A stretch of DNA of 20,756 nucleotides from JBBDST01 sp040904765 (GCA_040904765.1 JBBDST010000047.1:1-20756), one strand, 5' to 3'; shown: positions 8,662-15,903, counted from the first letter of the stretch. Made by a program: numbers and translations. Notes: a model not told the origin generated them from the sequence alone.

Positions 8662-10011
8662 GTGACCCGATTTGCCAGCATTGAACAGGCCCTCGCAGTG
8701 ATTCGTGACGGCGGCATGGTTGTTGTCGTCGATGATGAAGATCGCGAAAATGAAGGCGATTTTGTGATGGCTGCCGATGCCGCCACACCCGAAAACATGG
8801 CTTTCATCATCAAACACAGCTCCGGATTTGTGTGTGTGCCGTTGCTTGGTGAAGCCCTCGACCGGCTCAAACTCCCCCCGATGGTGCGTAACAACGAAGA
8901 TCCCAAACAGACCGCCTATGCGGTGAGTGTTGATGCAACTAAAGGCACCACAACCGGCATTTCTGCCGCTGATCGGGCCCGCACCGCTCAAGTGTTAAGC
9001 GACCCTGATACCACTCCGGCCGACATCATCCGCCCAGGCCACGTCTTGCCATTGCGCTACGTCCCCGGTGGTGTGCTGCGCCGGCCCGGACACACGGAAG
9101 CCTCCGTTGATTTGGCACGTCTGGCCGGTCGCTATCCGGCCGCAGTCATCTGCGAAATCGTGAACGAAGACGGCACGATGGCACGTGTAAATGATCTGAC
9201 AACGTTCTGCGCCACCCACAACTTGCTCATGATTACAATCGCCGATCTGATCGCCTACCGGCGTGAACGTGAAGCAATTGTCGAACGGTTCTCCGAAGCG
9301 TCATTACCCACACCGTATGGCACATGGCGTGTCGTTGCCTATCGCAGCCAAGCAGACACTTCCGAATCGGTAGCGCTCGTGTATGGCGACGTGGCCGGTA
9401 AAGACAACGTGATGGTGCGGATGCATTCGGAATGTTTAACCGGCGACGTGTTTCGCAGTTTGCGTTGTGACTGTGGTCCCCAACTTGATTTGGCGATGGC
9501 AAAAATCGCCGACCAAGGCTCCGGTGTGATCGTGTATCTGCGTGGCCACGAAGGTCGCGGTATCGGTCTAGGCGACAAACTTCGCACCTATAACCTGCAA
9601 GATGACGGGCAAGACACTGTTGATGCGAACCTGTCGCTGGGGCTTCCCGCCGATGCTCGTGATTACGGTACGGGCGCATCGATTTTGGCGGATCTTGGCT
9701 TGACAACGATCCGTCTGCTCACCAACAATCCGCAGAAACGGGTCGCCTTAGATGGCTTTGGCCTGTCAATTGTTGAACGTGTTCCTGTCGAAATCCGTCC
9801 CAACGCAGCCAACATTACCTACCTGCGTACCAAAGCCGAACGGATGGGGCACGAGTTTGCGGGTGTGAATGAAGCCGTATCGACCGGAGTTGGTGACATA
9901 GCCTTGCAGCGCAATGACGCCCCGCAACGCGTTGTCCAACCCGCGAACGCCTTTGCGATGGCGCCACCACCTGACGAAGACACGTTGAGTTCACGCACAC
10001 TAAGCAAGTAG
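8662..10011 (+). CDS. ribBA: RibBA: 3,4-dihydroxy-2-butanone 4-phosphate synthase / GTP cyclohydrolase II
   Basis: A fused enzyme that makes both riboflavin precursors. The N-terminal RibB domain (about 1-200) forms dihydroxybutanone phosphate from ribulose 5-phosphate and shows DDEDRENEGD (residues 24-33) and RPGHVLPLRY plus GHTEASVDLARLAG (about 124-156). The C-terminal RibA domain (about 205-400) opens GTP and shows the zinc-binding cysteines 258, 269 and 271 in SECLTGDVFRSLRCDCG and the GTP-binding RGHEGRGIGL (about 294-303). A low-complexity tail of about 50 residues follows. The start is GTG at 8662 with AAGGA (8651-8655) 6 nt upstream. Both active sites look intact. Confidence 0.96.
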   Translation: MTRFASIEQALAVIRDGGMVVVVDDEDRENEGDFVMAADAATPENMAFIIKHSSGFVCVPLLGEALDRLKLPPMVRNNEDPKQTAYAVSVDATKGTTTGISAADRARTAQVLSDPDTTPADIIRPGHVLPLRYVPGGVLRRPGHTEASVDLARLAGRYPAAVICEIVNEDGTMARVNDLTTFCATHNLLMITIADLIAYRREREAIVERFSEASLPTPYGTWRVVAYRSQADTSESVALVYGDVAGKDNVMVRMHSECLTGDVFRSLRCDCGPQLDLAMAKIADQGSGVIVYLRGHEGRGIGLGDKLRTYNLQDDGQDTVDANLSLGLPADARDYGTGASILADLGLTTIRLLTNNPQKRVALDGFGLSIVERVPVEIRPNAANITYLRTKAERMGHEFAGVNEAVSTGVGDIALQRNDAPQRVVQPANAFAMAPPPDEDTLSSRTLSK

Positions 10012-10059
10012 GGTGAATGGCGCGCCACATCAGACGCACCGATACGTAAAGGGCAACGG

Positions 10060-10530
10060 GTGGGCATTGCAGGATCGCACGTAGGAGACGTCACCGCCAC
10101 AGGCATGACGTTTGCCATCGTGGCCGCACGTTATAACGAAGCCATTGTCAAAAAACTGCTTGACGGTGCACTAGACACGTTGCGGCAACATGGCGCCAGC
10201 GACGACGCAATCGATGTCTATTGGGTCGCTGGTGCCTTTGAACTGCCAGTCGTAGCTGAACGGCTCGCCGCCGGGCAAAAACATGATGCCATCATCGGAC
10301 TTGGATGTGTTGTACGTGGCGACACACCACATTTCGAATATGTCTCCAATGCCGCCGCAACCGGTCTTGAACAGGTCGCGCGCAGTTACCAGCTGCCGGT
10401 GACGTTTGGCGTATTAACCACCAACACGTGGGAGCAAGCTGAGGCCCGTGCTGGAGGATCACACAGCCACGCCGGACGCTCCGCGGCACTCACCGCCATT
10501 CAAACCGCAAAACTCCTCAAGTCGCTGTGA
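10060..10530 (+). CDS. ribH: 6,7-dimethyl-8-ribityllumazine synthase RibH
   Basis: Condenses the pyrimidine and butanone-phosphate products of RibD and RibBA into lumazine, normally as a pentamer or icosahedral shell. The 156-residue protein has VAARYNEAI, GAFELP and RGDTPHFEYV with the catalytic His91, then PVTFGVLTTNTWEQAEARAGG. In the segment where the family usually reads AGNKG, it has HSHAGR, so the conserved lysine is absent, while the phosphate-binding Arg of EARAG is kept. The start is GTG at 10060, 48 nt after ribBA. Its stop overlaps the next start by 4 nt. Confidence 0.94.
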   Translation: MGIAGSHVGDVTATGMTFAIVAARYNEAIVKKLLDGALDTLRQHGASDDAIDVYWVAGAFELPVVAERLAAGQKHDAIIGLGCVVRGDTPHFEYVSNAAATGLEQVARSYQLPVTFGVLTTNTWEQAEARAGGSHSHAGRSAALTAIQTAKLLKSL

Positions 10531-12767
10531 ATCAGCCCCACACTGCAGGTGTGTCGTCTGACGGCACGCTCCCACGCACACGTGCCAAACGCGAAGCGAT
10601 CGCGTTAGAACAGCAAGTCATCGACCGTATCCACACCCGTGTCGAACTGCTGCGCAAACGTGCCCGCGAACGGGTCACAGAAACAAATCGTGAGCGCGGC
10701 GGGTCAACCTTTCAAGCACAGTATGAACGCGACGTCACCGCCTTTCATCACGCCACCCGCGCCCACGAATTCACCCTTGGCGATGTCGAAGCACTCGCCT
10801 TTGGCCGTATTGATGCAGCCAACGGCGACATCATGTACATCGGCCGTCGCGGGGTCATCGACGCATCCGGAGACGCCCTGCTTGTCGACTGGCGGGCCCC
10901 AGTCAGTGAAGCGTTCTATCAGGCAAGCGCTCACGACCCGCGCGGGCTAGCCCGCCGACGCACCCTGTCCTGTCATGGCCGTGAACTACGTGACCTCGAC
11001 GATGAAATTCTTGATGGCGATGCCGCCAACATGCTCGGGATCGTGCCGGTGAACGGCGACGGAGCCCTGATCTCAGCCTTAAACCGTGAACGTTCCCACG
11101 CGATGCGAGACATCGTTGCCACCATCCAAGCCGAACAAGACCGGATCATTCGTGCGCCCGCCAACGGGACACTCATCGTCACCGGCGGGCCAGGTACCGG
11201 CAAAACGGTTGTGGCACTTCACCGCGTCGCATCCCTGCTCTATCGCGACCGCAGCCGCTACGCCGCCCGCGGGGTCCTAGTAATCGGCCCGTCACACGCC
11301 TTCACCGCCTACACGTCACGGGTGCTACCCGCCCTGGGCGAAACAGCGGTAGTGCAACGTCCCATCGCAGCCCTTGCCCCCCGAGGCGTCACGGTCGATG
11401 GCTGGTCTCCCAGCGACATCGCAGTGATCACCGGTTCACTCGCGATGGTCGAATTTGCCCGTCACGTCGTGTATGACGCCCTTCCGGCACTGCCACCAGA
11501 AACCCGCTTTTCGGTGCTTGGCACGAGCGCAACCCTGTCAGCAGCCAAACTGCGACGGGTCCGTGAGCAGCATTTCGCGTCCATCAACGTCGATGCGGGT
11601 TCGTATCACGCCCGCTACCGGCAGGCCAATGACGCCCTGTTCGGTGCCTTATTTTCGGTCTGGCGTCGTGCACGTCAAACGGCCGGTTTCACTGTGAGCG
11701 ACACGGAACGTGCCGAATTTTTTGCGGTGATTCCCGACATGCCCCAAGTACGCATGCTGCTGCGCTGCTTTTGGCCGGCCATAGACGTCACCAGTGTGCT
11801 TGCTCGTCTCTTCGACGGCCAAAGTGACGTCACCGCCCTTGGTATTCAAGCTGGCTTGACTAAAAGTGACGCGGCTGGCCTCACCGGACACTGGCGTACG
11901 GCACAACGTTTCAGTGTCGATGATGTCGGTTTAGTGGATGAAGTTGCCGCACTGATTGGCCCCGTTGACGCGGTTGTACGCCGAGACGATGATCCTGAAC
12001 TGGCTTTGACGGTTGACCGTGACGAACCTAGCCATGAAAGTGGTGAAGGCATCGCGTTTGCTGCTTGGCAGTACCGCGACTTTGCTCATGTGGTGGTGGA
12101 CGAAGCACAAGATCTGACACCGATGCAGTGGCGAGCCGTGTCACGGCGAGGCCCCTACGCGACTTTTACAGTCGTTGGCGATTTGGCGCAACGCTCCCGT
12201 GCTGCACAACCTCAATCATGGGACGACATTGCAAAACTTATCGGTCGGCGCCAAGTGGCCGTGCACACGCTCAGTGTGAACTACCGCACCCCAGCTGAGA
12301 TCGCTGCGGTAGCAAAACAGATCGTTGCTGCACACGACCCTGAACATGCGGACAACCTGCCGTCTGCTGTGCGTTCAACCGGCGTTCTGCCTCGTTTGGT
12401 GCACACCAAAAACATGCTTGAAACGGTGCGTCGTGAAGTCGCAGCACTGCTTGACGACCGCGATGGCACGCTGGCAGTGATCGCTCCAGTCGATGACGTT
12501 GCTGCCCTTGCCCAAGGACTTGGCGACGTTGACGTCGAACGGATCCGTGTGCTTGACCCGCGCACAACTAAAGGCCTCGAATTTGACGATGTTGTCGTCG
12601 TCTCACCCCAACAGATGCTCACCGAACCGTTGGGTCATGCGTTGCTGTATGTCGCAGCCACCCGAGCAACCCGCACACTGACATTTGTGACTGACTCAAA
12701 CGCACCGTTTTCCGGCAGTGAGCTTTGCGTAACGAAAGCGGCCGAACCCTACAACCGGCAGGCATGA
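10527..12767 (+). CDS. helD: HelD/HelR-type SF1 ATPase (RNA polymerase recycling factor)
   Basis: UvrD/Rep-like superfamily 1 ATPase of the actinobacterial HelD class; characterised members push into RNA polymerase channels and release stalled polymerase from DNA. The 746-residue length fits. The N-terminal region (about 15-75) is arginine- and glutamate-rich and looks like the coiled-coil prong. Walker A is GGPGTGKT (220-227), Walker B VVVDEAQDLTPMQW (about 522-535), followed by VVGDLAQRS, SVNYRTPAEIA, TTKGLEFDDVVVVSP and LYVAATRATRTL. A poorly conserved insert separates the two halves of the ATPase core, as in HelD. The GTG start overlaps the ribH stop (GTGA), so it is translated with the riboflavin genes. 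Its 3' end overlaps hisG, which converges on it. A generic DNA helicase IV-like role is the alternative. Confidence 0.87.
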   Translation: MNQPHTAGVSSDGTLPRTRAKREAIALEQQVIDRIHTRVELLRKRARERVTETNRERGGSTFQAQYERDVTAFHHATRAHEFTLGDVEALAFGRIDAANGDIMYIGRRGVIDASGDALLVDWRAPVSEAFYQASAHDPRGLARRRTLSCHGRELRDLDDEILDGDAANMLGIVPVNGDGALISALNRERSHAMRDIVATIQAEQDRIIRAPANGTLIVTGGPGTGKTVVALHRVASLLYRDRSRYAARGVLVIGPSHAFTAYTSRVLPALGETAVVQRPIAALAPRGVTVDGWSPSDIAVITGSLAMVEFARHVVYDALPALPPETRFSVLGTSATLSAAKLRRVREQHFASINVDAGSYHARYRQANDALFGALFSVWRRARQTAGFTVSDTERAEFFAVIPDMPQVRMLLRCFWPAIDVTSVLARLFDGQSDVTALGIQAGLTKSDAAGLTGHWRTAQRFSVDDVGLVDEVAALIGPVDAVVRRDDDPELALTVDRDEPSHESGEGIAFAAWQYRDFAHVVVDEAQDLTPMQWRAVSRRGPYATFTVVGDLAQRSRAAQPQSWDDIAKLIGRRQVAVHTLSVNYRTPAEIAAVAKQIVAAHDPEHADNLPSAVRSTGVLPRLVHTKNMLETVRREVAALLDDRDGTLAVIAPVDDVAALAQGLGDVDVERIRVLDPRTTKGLEFDDVVVVSPQQMLTEPLGHALLYVAATRATRTLTFVTDSNAPFSGSELCVTKAAEPYNRQA

Positions 12768-13594
12768 ATTTCGGTGACGAGAATCCCGCGTCCACCAAGA
12801 CCCCACAGTTCATCCATCACCAGGTTGGTACGGGGACGTTCAACCATCGCACGCACACTCACCCAACCGTCGTCACGTAACGGCGTAACCGTCGGCGATT
12901 CAAGGCCAGGGGTGATCGCACAGGCAGTATCAAGAACCTCACGGGGGCAGTCATACTCCATCATCACATAGCGCCGGGCAATCACCACACCGGTGAGACG
13001 CCGCACGAGTTGATCAATAGCCAGATCACTAGTGCGTCCCTCAGCCTGAACCAGGATCGCTTCTGAATCAAGCAGCGGAGGACCAATGGTGATCAGGCCC
13101 GCCTGGCGCAAGCTCGTACCGGTGGCAACCACATCGGCAATCGCATCAGCAACACCCAACTGAATCGCTGTTTCGACCGCACCGTCAAGGTGCACAACGT
13201 CAGCATCAAGGCCGCGTGTAGCCAGATCGCGGCGCACCAGCCCACTGTACGACGTTGCAATTCTTACCCCGGCAAGATCATTGGGAGTTGCGAACATTCC
13301 AGGAGGTGCGGCGTAACGAAACAGGGATCGGCCAAAACCTAACGCCAGCAGTTCCGTTGCGTTCGCACCGCTATCGAGCAGCAGATCGCGGCCGGTGATC
13401 CCTACATCTAACTGTCCACTGGCAACGTACGTTGCGATATCGCGTGGACGCAGAAAGAAAAATTCGGTGTCGTTGTCCGGGTCAGACAACACCAATTCGC
13501 GTGCGTCGCGACGCTGCCGGTAGCCGGCCTCTTTCAACATGGTGCTCGCAGCTTCAGCCAGCGACCCTTTGTTTGGTACAGCGATGCGCAACAT
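12749..13594 (-). CDS. hisG: ATP phosphoribosyltransferase, long form (HisG)
   Basis: Catalyses the first, feedback-regulated step of histidine synthesis, joining ATP and PRPP. The 281-residue length and C-terminal segment (about 205-281, RRYVMMEYDCPREVLDTACA onward) identify the long form with the ACT/PII-like domain that binds histidine, so no separate HisZ is needed. The N-terminus reads MLRIAVPNKGSLAEAA; DVGITGRDLL and the PRPP-binding stretch ADVVATGTSLRQAG are present. The reading frame extends further upstream, but ATG at 13594 is chosen because GGAG lies 5 nt before it and homology begins there. The last 19 nt overlap the convergent helD end. It follows hisE after a 52-nt gap containing a hairpin. 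Confidence 0.95.
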   Translation of the reverse strand: MLRIAVPNKGSLAEAASTMLKEAGYRQRRDARELVLSDPDNDTEFFFLRPRDIATYVASGQLDVGITGRDLLLDSGANATELLALGFGRSLFRYAAPPGMFATPNDLAGVRIATSYSGLVRRDLATRGLDADVVHLDGAVETAIQLGVADAIADVVATGTSLRQAGLITIGPPLLDSEAILVQAEGRTSDLAIDQLVRRLTGVVIARRYVMMEYDCPREVLDTACAITPGLESPTVTPLRDDGWVSVRAMVERPRTNLVMDELWGLGGRGILVTEIHACRL

Positions 13595-13617
13595 GGCTAC
13601 TCCGAAAAATGGGGTTG

Positions 13618-13635
13618 TGCTCGCCCAAGCGAGCA
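13618..13635 (-). repeat. Hairpin between hisE and hisG
   Basis: A perfect 7-bp inverted repeat (TGCTCGC/GCGAGCA) with a 4-nt loop, followed on the minus strand after about 8 nt by five T residues. It could reduce read-through from hisE into hisG or protect mRNA ends; the offset T run makes it a poor intrinsic terminator. Confidence 0.5.
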
Positions 13636-13646
13636 TGAGTCATCGC

Positions 13647-13910
13647 CTACAGGTGGGCGTACACGTCATCAAGGGTGAGGTCACAGGCGATCATCATCAC
13701 CTGAATGTGATACAGCAGTTGCGCGAGTTCTTCGGCGGTTCGGTCACGACCTTCATACTCGGCCGCCATCCAACTCTCCGATGCCTCTTCGACCAGTTTC
13801 TTACCGATCGCATGCACGCCCGCATCAAGCTCGGCGACCGTACGCGAACCTTCGGGGCGTGTCGATGCTTTCAGGGCCAGTTCGGCGAACAGTTCCTCGA
13901 AACGCTTCAC
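13647..13910 (-). CDS. hisE: Phosphoribosyl-ATP pyrophosphohydrolase (HisE)
   Basis: Second step of histidine synthesis, hydrolysing phosphoribosyl-ATP (the HisG product) to phosphoribosyl-AMP. This is the 87-residue stand-alone form of the MazG-like all-helical fold. Characteristic sequence is GSRTVAELDAGVHAIGKKL, then EEASESWMAAEYEGRD and AEELAQLLYHIQVMM, carrying the acidic metal ligands. The start is GTG at 13910 with an excellent GAGGAGG ribosome site 5 nt before it. It is the first gene of a hisE-hisG unit and diverges from the DUF1844 gene across 74 nt. Confidence 0.95.
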   Translation of the reverse strand: MKRFEELFAELALKASTRPEGSRTVAELDAGVHAIGKKLVEEASESWMAAEYEGRDRTAEELAQLLYHIQVMMIACDLTLDDVYAHL

Positions 13911-13934
13911 CCGTGCCTCCTCGTTGATGCGCTC

Positions 13935-13960
13935 ATCCTACGCAAAATGCACGCTAGCCT
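13935..13960. promoter_or_regulatory. Possible divergent promoter pair (hisE / DUF1844)
   Basis: The 74-nt divergent gap holds TAGGAT on the minus strand (13935-13940) and TAGCCT on the plus strand (13955-13960), each 25 nt from its start codon. These would give short leaders of roughly 18 nt. Good -35 boxes are not apparent. Confidence 0.35.
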
Positions 13961-13984
13961 CGACGCTTTACGACAGGAGCGCAT

Positions 13985-14401
13985 GTGACCGACGCAACCG
14001 ACCAACCTAACCCGGCTGATGGACAAGAACCCTCAGAAGAGGAAGTACGCGCCTACCTGCAGGAACTGCGTGACACTCCTGTAGGCCAAGTAGTGACCGA
14101 AGTGTTGTCTGTGTTGCTAAACGCGGCACAGGTAAAACTGGGTCGTCACGACGGACGGTTCGTGCTGGACACGGTGGCACTCTTGACTGATGCAACCGCT
14201 GGTGCGCTACCTCAAGAGATCGTCAAGCAGATTCAAGATGCTCTGTCACAACTGCGACTGGCTCAAGTTGAAGCCGAAAAGCAGCGCAGCGACGATGAAT
14301 CAAATGACTTGTCCGCACCCGTAGTGGTGACCGATTCAGGTGCAAGTGGTGATGGGGGACAGGCACAACCCGCTGCGTCACGGCTTTGGACACCGTCCTA
14401 G
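13985..14401 (+). CDS. DUF1844-family protein
   Basis: A 138-residue soluble protein of unknown function. It has an acidic, proline-containing N-terminus (1-25), a helical core with VVTEVLSVLLNAAQVKLG and RFVLDTVALLTDATAGAL, then a charged helix DALSQLRLAQVEAEKQR, and a low-complexity tail. This core resembles DUF1844 proteins, which are commonly found just upstream of infC in actinobacteria; the family call rests on pattern and context. It has no membrane segment or catalytic motif that I can see. The start is GTG at 13985 with AGGAG 5 nt before it. It is divergent from hisE and ends 230 nt before infC. Confidence 0.75.
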   Translation: MTDATDQPNPADGQEPSEEEVRAYLQELRDTPVGQVVTEVLSVLLNAAQVKLGRHDGRFVLDTVALLTDATAGALPQEIVKQIQDALSQLRLAQVEAEKQRSDDESNDLSAPVVVTDSGASGDGGQAQPAASRLWTPS

Positions 14402-14426
14402 CGACTGTACGCCGGCACAGATCCTG

Positions 14427-14435
14427 TGCTAGTCT
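14427..14435 (+). promoter_or_regulatory. Possible extended -10 promoter of the infC operon
   Basis: TGCTAGTCT is a TAnnnT -10 box with an extended TGn element, 26 nt past the DUF1844 stop. No clear -35 is visible; AT-rich sequence follows at 14440-14455. A start here would place both downstream hairpins in the infC leader RNA. Confidence 0.4.
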
Positions 14436-14502
14436 TGCTTAATAATTACATAATCCAAGTGGTGTGTTTGCACCCTCCGTCAGGCCGAACGTGGCGCCAT
14501 GC

Positions 14503-14545
14503 CGGGTCAAAAAACTTCTCGCGTAGTGTGCGAGAAGTTGACCCG
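14503..14545 (+). promoter_or_regulatory. Leader stem-loop upstream of the infC terminator
   Basis: An outer stem CGGGTC/GACCCG and a perfect 10-bp inner stem AACTTCTCGC/GCGAGAAGTT enclose a 7-nt loop, with a bulge of four A residues on the 5' side. It abuts the terminator stem that follows, so the two could stack. A role in sensing IF3, L20 or another signal is inference. Confidence 0.7.
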
Positions 14546-14570
14546 TGGCGACCAATGGTCGCCATTTTTT
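14546..14570 (+). terminator. Intrinsic terminator in the infC leader
   Basis: Perfect 8-bp stem TGGCGACC/GGTCGCCA with a 3-nt loop, followed directly by six T residues. It lies 61 nt upstream of the infC start codon. It either ends the DUF1844 transcript or, if the promoter near 14430 is real, acts as an attenuator of the IF3-L35-L20 operon. Confidence 0.85.
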
Positions 14571-14617
14571 GTTGGGGGATTGAAACCAAACGCCCATCAC
14601 CGTTTGTCATACTCGCC

Positions 14618-14624
14618 TAGGAGG
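14618..14624 (+). promoter_or_regulatory. Shine-Dalgarno site fixing the ATC start of infC
   Basis: TAGGAGG, a near-perfect anti-16S match, ends 7 nt before ATC at 14632. No ATG, GTG or TTG occurs in this frame between the stop at 14581 and this point, which makes ATC the start. Confidence 0.85.
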
Positions 14625-14631
14625 CATCAGC

Positions 14632-15228
14632 ATCGAAGAACAGCGCCGGCTAAACGCAGAAATTAAGGTCCCGAAAGTCCGCCTCGTAGATGCCGACGGC
14701 ACACAGGTTGGCATCGTCGCTCTCGCACAGGCCTTGCGCCGTGCGCGCGAACAGGACCTCGACCTGGTTGAAGTCGCACCGAATGCTGATCCGCCGGTAT
14801 GTCGGATCATGGATTACGGCAAAGCCAAGTATGAAGACGAACAGAAACAAAAAGATGCGCGCAAACGCCAAAGTCAGATCTCTGTCAAAGAGATCAAGAT
14901 GCGGCCAAAAATTTCAGGCAACGACTACAACACCAAAGCCAGCCACGTCCGCCGCTTCTTGAACGACGGTGCCAAAGTACGGGCTTCAATTATGTTCCGA
15001 GGGCGTGAAATGACCCACACGGAACTTGGACTGAAACTGCTTGAACGGCTCGCAGCAGACATGACCGATTACGCCACTATCGAAGCGCTGCCCAAAGTTG
15101 ACGGCCGCAACATGGTGATGGTGCTTGCTCCACTGAAAGAACGTGAACGCGCCCGCGTTGAAGCAGCTGCCAACGACAGCGACGTTGAAGTAGTAGCAGC
15201 CGAGGATGTCACTACTGACTCGGCCTAA
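14632..15228 (+). CDS. infC: Translation initiation factor IF-3, ATC start codon
   Basis: IF3 binds the 30S subunit, blocks premature 50S joining and checks the initiator tRNA and start codon. The 198-residue protein has the N-domain (RRLNAEIKVPKVRLVDADG, DLVEVAPNADPPVCRIMDYGK), the lysine-rich linker (about 65-80) and the C-domain (EIKMRPKISGNDYNTK, FRGREMTHTELG). Residues upstream of the first conventional start (TTG at 14734) are conserved IF3 sequence, so translation must begin earlier. The only site with a ribosome-binding sequence is ATC at 14632. Non-AUG starts such as AUU are known for infC and let IF3 repress its own translation. The acidic tail DVEVVAAEDVTTDSA is extra. First gene of infC-rpmI-rplT. 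Confidence 0.95.
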   Translation: MEEQRRLNAEIKVPKVRLVDADGTQVGIVALAQALRRAREQDLDLVEVAPNADPPVCRIMDYGKAKYEDEQKQKDARKRQSQISVKEIKMRPKISGNDYNTKASHVRRFLNDGAKVRASIMFRGREMTHTELGLKLLERLAADMTDYATIEALPKVDGRNMVMVLAPLKERERARVEAAANDSDVEVVAAEDVTTDSA

Positions 15229-15282
15229 CCTTTTTGCTCCACACTGTCGCACTTACCGCGACTTCACAGGAAAGATGCAGTT

Positions 15283-15477
15283 ATGCCAAAACAGCGCACC
15301 CACAGCGGAGCTAAAAAACGGTTTCGCGTCACCCGCAACGGCAAAGTGGTGTCACGCCAAAAGAACCGCGCACACCTGCTTGAACACAAGACAACACGAC
15401 GGAAACGGCGCCTTTCTGGCGACACCGTGATTGCGGCACCTGACGCAAAAAAAATCAAAAAACTGTTGAACCGCTGA
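15283..15477 (+). CDS. rpmI: 50S ribosomal protein L35
   Basis: Small basic protein of the large ribosomal subunit, 64 residues as expected. The sequence opens PKQRTHSGAKKRFRVTRNGK and includes AHLLEHKTTRRKRRL, both typical of L35. ATG at 15283 has AGGAAAG (15268-15274) 8 nt upstream. It lies between infC and rplT, the conserved bacterial order, 54 nt after infC. Confidence 0.97.
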   Translation: MPKQRTHSGAKKRFRVTRNGKVVSRQKNRAHLLEHKTTRRKRRLSGDTVIAAPDAKKIKKLLNR

Positions 15478-15486
15478 TCACATCTG

Positions 15487-15504
15487 GGTGCAGCCTGCTG
15501 CACC
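15487..15504 (+). repeat. Hairpin in the rpmI-rplT spacer
   Basis: GGTGCAG/CTGCACC, a perfect 7-bp stem with a CCTG loop, just before the rplT ribosome site AAGGAG (15510-15515). There is no T run, so it is not an intrinsic terminator. It could be an RNA-processing site or a translational element for L20 autoregulation; that is speculation. Confidence 0.55.
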
Positions 15505-15521
15505 GCGTTAAGGAGTAAGTC

Positions 15522-15890
15522 ATGGCACGCGTTAAAGGTGGCGTTCACGCCAAGAAAAAGCACAAAGCGGTTCTTGACCGGGCAAAAGGTTTCCGTGGTG
15601 CGCGCAGTCGCCGCTTCCGCGTAGCTAAAGAAGCAGTCTTTCACGCAGAACGGTACGCCTATCGTGACCGTCGCGCCCGCAAAGGCGACATGCGCCGGCT
15701 CTGGATTGCACGTATCAACGCCGCAGCTCGCCAAGAAGGCATGAGCTACAGCCAGTTCATGTACGGTTTGAAATTGGCCGACGTGCAACTGGACCGAAAA
15801 GTTTTGGCTGACATTGCGGTCACCGACGCTGCCGCGTTCAAAGCACTGGTAGACACGGCCCGCGGAGCTATCGCACAACCGTCGGCATAA
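15522..15890 (+). CDS. rplT: 50S ribosomal protein L20
   Basis: Early-assembly protein of the large subunit that binds 23S rRNA; in several bacteria it also represses its own operon. The 122-residue sequence begins MARVKGGVHAKKKHKAVLDR, contains GFRGARSRRFRVAKEAV and YAYRDRRARKGDMRRLWIARI, and ends in a slightly extended tail. ATG at 15522 follows AAGGAG by 6 nt. No terminator with a T run follows the stop; the next gene starts about 13 nt later. Confidence 0.97.
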   Translation: MARVKGGVHAKKKHKAVLDRAKGFRGARSRRFRVAKEAVFHAERYAYRDRRARKGDMRRLWIARINAAARQEGMSYSQFMYGLKLADVQLDRKVLADIAVTDAAAFKALVDTARGAIAQPSA

Positions 15891-15903
15891 CCGTGAACCA
15901 TCT

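Noticed and set aside
10942..10955. 14-bp palindrome GCGGGCTAGCCCGC inside helD
   Set aside because: About one palindrome of this length is expected by chance in a 20-kb window, and it lies within conserved coding sequence.
14426..14620. Small open frame of 64 codons (TTG- or GTG-type start) spanning the infC leader
   Set aside because: It runs through both hairpins and the terminator, has no ribosome site, and its amino-acid sequence resembles nothing; the RNA structure explains the region.
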